Shown here: positions 40,383 through 43,717 of the stretch, one piece after another
How positions within the stretch are numbered: the stretch's first letter is position 1
Layout: every line of letters begins with the position of its first letter
NCBI GenBank assembly: GCA_040755095.1
Contig: JBFMBH010000018.1
Span: 1-43,717 of the forward strand
Direction of reading: 5' to 3'
Origin: Thermodesulfobacteriota bacterium
GTDB taxonomy: Bacteria; Desulfobacterota; Desulfobulbia; Desulfobulbales; JBFMBH01
DNA: 43,717 nucleotides
Made by a program: the position numbers and the translations under genes
The notes under the pieces: model-generated
Told to the model about the DNA's origin: nothing
Seen by the model: only the letters and a program-made list of their open reading frames with translations
The model's database searches: none

Positions 40383-40410
40383 ATTCTAGCCGGACCGCTC
40401 GCCGCAGCAA
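40383..40410 (-). promoter_or_regulatory. Predicted promoter of thiE
   Basis: On the minus strand TTGCTG (40410-40405), a 16-base spacer and TAGAAT (40388-40383) end about 10 bases before the thiE ATG. This implies a leader of only a few bases. It is divergent from the citrate synthase promoter, with the two -35 boxes 9 bases apart. Confidence 0.45.
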
Positions 40411-40419
40411 TCTCTTTTC

Positions 40420-40448
40420 TTGCCCGTATCGGGCCTTTCCACTAAAGT
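40420..40448 (+). promoter_or_regulatory. Predicted sigma70 promoter of citrate synthase
   Basis: TTGCCC (40420-40425), a 17-base spacer and TAAAGT (40443-40448) precede a leader of about 57 bases that lacks a strong Shine-Dalgarno beyond GAGGCGA. Confidence 0.5.
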
Positions 40449-40511
40449 ATTTCCCCTGGCTCAGCGGCTGCGGCCAGGGAGGCATCCGAGCACCAGAGGC
40501 GAGGCGACACC

Positions 40512-41828
40512 ATGCTGGATCGATACATCACGGACGAACAGGCGGAGCTCCATGTGGGCGGGCAGGTCTACCGGCTACCGGTGATCATCGGCGCCGAGGG
40601 CGAAAAGGCCATCGATATCCGTGCGTTGCGGAGCAAGACCGGCTACATCACCCTGGACAGCGGCTTCATGAACACCGGCGCCTGCGCCAGCGCCATCACC
40701 TACCTGGACGGTGAAAAGGGCATCCTGCGCTACCGGGGCTATGCGGTGGAGGACTTGGCCGAGCATTGCACCTTTGTGGAGGTGGCCTATCTGCTGGTGC
40801 ACGGCTCCCTGCCCACCCAGGCGCAGCGGGATCTCTTCTCCGGCTTCCTGGGCCGCTATGCCCTCATCCATGAGGACATGATCCACTTCTTCGACGGCTT
40901 CCCAGCCCATGCCCACCCCATGGCCATCCTGTCCTCCATGGTCAACACGCTGTCCTCGTTCTATCCGGAGATGACGGAAAACCCGGTGGAGAACCTGGAT
41001 TCCATGGTGGCGAGGCTGTTGTCCAAGGTGCGGACCATCGCGGCCTTTTCCTACAAGAAGTGCATCGGCCATCCCCTGGTCTATCCCCGCCATGATCTGT
41101 CGTATTGCGCCAACTTCCTCAACATGATGTTCGATTCACCGGTCATGCCCTACATGATCCGGCCGGAGGCGGTGGATGCCCTGAACAAGGTCCTCATCCT
41201 CCACGGCGACCACGAGCAGAACTGCTCCACCTCGGCGGTGCGGCTGGTGGGCAGCGCTCGGGTCAACCTCTACGCCTCCATCTCTGCCGGCATCAGTGCC
41301 CTGTGGGGCCGGCTGCACGGCGGCGCCAACCAGGCGGTGGTGGAGATGCTCTCCCAGATCCATGCCGAGGGCGGCAATTACCGGAAGTTCGTCGAGAAGG
41401 CCAAGGATCCCAAGGACGAATTCCGCCTCTACGGCTTCGGCCATCGGGTGTACAAGACCACCGACCCGCGGGCCAGGATCATCAAGCGCACCTGCGACGA
41501 GCTGCTGGCGAGCTTGGCGATCAATGACCCCTTGCTGGACATCGCCAAGGAGCTGGAAGAGATTGCCCTCAAGGACGAGTACTTCATCAGCCGCCACCTG
41601 TACCCCAACGTCGACTTCTATTCCGGCATCATCTACCGGGCCCTGGGGATCCCCACCAACATGTTCCCGGTGATGTTTGCCCTGGGCCGGCTGCCAGGCT
41701 GGATCGCCCACTGGATCGAGATGTGGGACGACCCCAACTCCAGGCTCGGCCGGCCACGGCAGGTCTATATCGGGCCCCAGGCCAGGCCCTTCGTGCCTGT
41801 GGAGGAGCGGCGCGAGGCTGGAGGCTGA
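40512..41828 (+). CDS. gltA: Citrate synthase (type II, hexameric-like)
   Basis: Citrate synthase condenses oxaloacetate and acetyl-CoA. The 438-residue length and N-terminal beta domain (DEQAELHVGGQVYRLPVIIGAEGEKAIDI) match the Gram-negative type II enzyme. Catalytic regions are present: H231-GDHEQNCS, RLHGGANQAVVEML and GFGHRVYKTTDPRARI, with the catalytic Asp in PNVDFYSGIIYRALGIP. Neighbouring genes do not form a citric-acid-cycle operon. In an anaerobe with PFOR it likely feeds glutamate synthesis or runs an oxidative cycle. It has its own predicted promoter, divergent from thiE. Confidence 0.95.
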   Translation: MLDRYITDEQAELHVGGQVYRLPVIIGAEGEKAIDIRALRSKTGYITLDSGFMNTGACASAITYLDGEKGILRYRGYAVEDLAEHCTFVEVAYLLVHGSLPTQAQRDLFSGFLGRYALIHEDMIHFFDGFPAHAHPMAILSSMVNTLSSFYPEMTENPVENLDSMVARLLSKVRTIAAFSYKKCIGHPLVYPRHDLSYCANFLNMMFDSPVMPYMIRPEAVDALNKVLILHGDHEQNCSTSAVRLVGSARVNLYASISAGISALWGRLHGGANQAVVEMLSQIHAEGGNYRKFVEKAKDPKDEFRLYGFGHRVYKTTDPRARIIKRTCDELLASLAINDPLLDIAKELEEIALKDEYFISRHLYPNVDFYSGIIYRALGIPTNMFPVMFALGRLPGWIAHWIEMWDDPNSRLGRPRQVYIGPQARPFVPVEERREAGG

Positions 41829-41955
41829 GGGGGCGCCCGTCTTCCTGCTCCCCTTGCCGGGGGCGAGATGGTATGCTGGGACATTCCATTCCTGATGAAG
41901 GGCCACGGACCGGCCCTGTCCTGGGGCAGGATGCCCGGGTGCAGGGGGATTCCTG

Positions 41956-42864
41956 ATGCCGCCCACCCAAGCTGTAGGCAACGGCCCGGCAGAACTGGCC
42001 AACCTGGCAAGCCCGGCGCGGCAGCCCCGGGTGCCGGCGCTTTTCCAGGCACAGGCGCCGGCAGCCCAGGATGTTGAGGTGCGGCTGGGCAGGGCCGAGG
42101 TGCGTCCAGCCCTGGCCCAGGGCGGGCAGGTGCGGAGCTGTGCCTGCGGCATCTGCCGGCTGTGCGCGGCCCAGGCCTATGCCCGGCAGGGGGGAGGTGC
42201 CGGCGGCGGCGGGCCGGCCACCGGCAGCCCAGGTGGGGCAGCCGGCGCCTCTGACCAGACCGGCACGGCGGCCGAAGCTGCAGGGTCTGGCGATACGGCG
42301 GCCGTGGCCGCCCAAGACCAGGTGCTGACCGCCCGGGAGCAGCTGGCGGTGGCCTCCCTCCGGCGCCGGGATACCGAGGTCAAGGCCCATGAGCGGGCGC
42401 ATCTGGCGGCCGCCGGCGGCTACGCCACCAGCAGCGCCCACTATCAGCGGGTGCGGGGTCCGGATGGCCGGTACTACGCGGTGGGAGGCGAGGTGGGGAT
42501 CGACACCTCGGCGGAGGGCAGCCCGCAGCGGACCATCGCCAAGATGCTCACCATCCGGCGGGCCGCCCTGGCCCCGGCCAATCCGTCGGCGCAGGATCGG
42601 CGGGTGGCGGCCCTGGCGGGCCAACGTCTGATGACCGCCTACGGGGAGCTCGACGCCCTCAGGCGAGAGGAGCAGGCTGCCCGCCAGGAGGCGATACAGG
42701 CCAGAGGTGCGGGGCAATCGGCCGAGGACGGCGCCGGGGGCGTCGAGACTGGCCAGGAGGGGTCCGAGACCCCTGCGCCGGCAGGGGCGCCCCGCCCCAG
42801 CCCCGGTTTGCCGCCGGCTGGCAGCCAGGCCCGCGGTCTTGGCAGCTTCAGCCGCATCGTCTAG
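41956..42864 (+). CDS. SprA-related putative metallopeptidase (HERAH motif)
   Basis: ATG 41956 gives 302 residues. The middle contains the family core RRDTEVKAHERAHLAAAGGYA, with HERAH at 145-149 as an HExxH-type zinc motif, then GPDGRYYAVGGEVGID and SPQRTIAKMLTIRRAALAPANPSAQDRRVAALA. This is the SprA-related family of putative metallopeptidases. The N-terminal part has a four-cysteine cluster CACGICRLC near residues 55-63, then a Gly/Ala-rich linker. The C-terminus is low-complexity Gly/Pro/Ala. No signal peptide is evident. No biochemical function is established for the family to my knowledge. Confidence 0.8.
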   Translation: MPPTQAVGNGPAELANLASPARQPRVPALFQAQAPAAQDVEVRLGRAEVRPALAQGGQVRSCACGICRLCAAQAYARQGGGAGGGGPATGSPGGAAGASDQTGTAAEAAGSGDTAAVAAQDQVLTAREQLAVASLRRRDTEVKAHERAHLAAAGGYATSSAHYQRVRGPDGRYYAVGGEVGIDTSAEGSPQRTIAKMLTIRRAALAPANPSAQDRRVAALAGQRLMTAYGELDALRREEQAARQEAIQARGAGQSAEDGAGGVETGQEGSETPAPAGAPRPSPGLPPAGSQARGLGSFSRIV

Positions 42865-42869
42865 CTTGC

Positions 42870-43073
42870 CTAAAGCCCCCCGCACATGCTGGCGAAGTTC
42901 TCGCACTCCCGCTGATTGGCGAACGGGCAGCATTCCTTCTGGAACCACTGCCGCTTCGGGCACCAGTAACGATCCCGGAAGGGCTCGTTGCAGCCCCGGT
43001 GGGTCAGGCGGCGCCGCGTCTGGTCGCCGTAGTGCACGGTGTCCCCTTCCACTGCAAATCGCCAGACTGCCAT
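42870..43073 (-). CDS. Small cysteine-rich protein, 67 aa
   Basis: ATG 43073 follows AAGGAGAG six bases upstream, so the start is well supported. The protein has six cysteines in the C-terminal 40 residues (RGCNEPF, YWCPKRQW, KECCPFANQRECENF, SMCGGL) and many aromatics, suggesting a compact metal-binding or disulfide fold. There is no signal peptide, which favours metal binding in the cytoplasm. I do not recognise the family. It converges with the SprA-related gene, 5 bases from its stop. Confidence 0.65.
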   Translation of the reverse strand: MAVWRFAVEGDTVHYGDQTRRRLTHRGCNEPFRDRYWCPKRQWFQKECCPFANQRECENFASMCGGL

Positions 43074-43717
43074 GGCCGTCTCTCCTTGAGGTGAGGTCGT
43101 TTGGGTAGCAGGCCCGGCCTTGGTCGGTTTCTGGGACGCCCGTTTTTTGCCTTCCCTTCTTCCTCCTTTTCTCGACCTCTTTACTCATGGTATCGGCATG
43201 GCTCAGCGGCCCCTGCAATCTTTTTCAACGGCGGATCAGGGCGCTGGGGGGGGGAGCCGTGGAGGAGGTGCGGCAGCTGCGCGCTGGAGGCCTGCCGGCG
43301 GCGGGGTCGGTTGGCTCGTAAGGGCGTGGTCGGGCGGTCCTCCCAGGGAACCTCCGAGCGGCCGTGACGTGACCCTTCTCCCTTGCTGCCCTCCCCCATT
43401 GGGGTATCGTCTGGTCCTCTGCCTTGGGCTTGTTCGCTCCCTCCCCCAGCGGGTGCTCAGCGGGGGAGGGCCGGGGTGGGGGCATGACGGCCCCCCGTTT
43501 CCGGCACTCCCGGTGAACGGCTCACGTCGTGGGAGTCCGGTATTCCGTCCATTTTCCGGGAAAGCGGTCGGTTGGTCCGGGAAGAGCGACTATTACCGCC
43601 GACCTGAAACCCCGCAGGTTTTGCCGGTGAGAAAGTCGGCAGCCTTGGGCGGCTGAAAAGGCCGCAGGTTCTTCTTCCCGCCCTTCCGTCCTTACCTTCC
43701 CTGGTTTTTCTTCCCCC
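43074..43717. other. Right-edge region without convincing genes
   Basis: Open frames here (for example 43120-43656) have no good ribosome site, unusual composition and no recognisable domain. The stretch has a pyrimidine-rich part (43141-43182), a strong hairpin at 43439-43470, a second G5C/GC5 hairpin at 43478-43495, and two similar dyads around 43601-43620 and 43650-43666. It may be a long intergenic or RNA-coding region that continues beyond the window. Confidence 0.4.
43439..43470. other. Strong hairpin CCCTCCCCC / GGGGGAGGG
   Basis: A 9-bp perfect stem (43439-43447 with 43462-43470) encloses a 14-base loop. No T-run follows, so it does not look like an intrinsic terminator. It could be part of a structured RNA. 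Confidence 0.4.

Noticed and set aside
43120-43656. 178-codon frame at the right edge
   Set aside because: Low-complexity translation, no ribosome site and no domain; it runs through hairpins.
43430-43717. CRISPR array
   Set aside because: Only two imperfect repeat-like units are present, with no regular repeat-spacer pattern and no cas genes.

Overview
This window comes from a high-GC, Gram-negative and probably strictly anaerobic bacterium. It encodes a one-piece pyruvate:ferredoxin oxidoreductase, a methylenetetrahydrofolate reductase fused to the cysteine-rich MetV-type C-terminal domain, a CCG-type (HdrD/GlpC-like) iron-sulfur protein, a KDO-pathway isomerase, HflKC and RNase Y. That mix fits the Desulfobacterota (former Deltaproteobacteria). 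The placement is inferred from gene content and was not tested by a search. Genes are packed on both strands with no prophage, IS element or CRISPR array visible. Long open frames antisense to real genes are common because of the base composition.

Layout. 1-1053 (-): lipoprotein of the tryptophan/glycine-rich DUF6600 type, cut by the window edge. 1210-2793: MetF-MetV fusion. 2882-3439 (-): unknown protein. 3737-10041 (+): purF, kdsD and a two-gene heterodimeric ABC exporter. 10049-10502 (-): RelE/RHH toxin-antitoxin pair. 10651-13205 (+): terpene-cyclase-like repeat protein, exported rhodanese and CCG iron-sulfur protein. 13181-18620 (-): an accessory Hsp70 operon with a 785-residue helical-repeat protein, a degenerate J protein, a GrpE-like factor, an Hsp70 and a zinc-ribbon protein. 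18763-22787 (-): a Tat-exported NMT1-type solute-binding protein translationally coupled to a hybrid histidine kinase. 23020-24045 (+): short GlmU-like nucleotidyltransferase. 24297-28661 (+): zapB-like gene, zapA, an 834-base noncoding interval with two structured RNA candidates (one 6S-like), rny and tyrS. 28766-30389 (+): PilZ protein and a solitary AAA_14/DUF4143 ATPase. 30599-35277 (-): PFOR and serine acetyltransferase. 35579-38975 (+): tRNA-Leu(CAG), rhomboid protease, hflK, hflC. 38959-40373 (-): thiE and a zinc-ribbon protein. 40512-42864 (+): citrate synthase and a SprA-related HExxH protein. 42870-43073 (-): small Cys-rich protein. The last 644 bases have no convincing gene.

How genes work together. 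PFOR, the MetF-MetV fusion and citrate synthase belong to central acetyl-CoA and one-carbon metabolism. zapB-like, zapA and the RNA interval lead into rny and tyrS, a cell-division/RNA-turnover neighbourhood. The least explained functional units are the Hsp70 operon, whose J protein has lost the histidine of the HPD motif, the binding-protein/kinase pair, which has no transporter genes beside it, and the zapA-rny noncoding interval.
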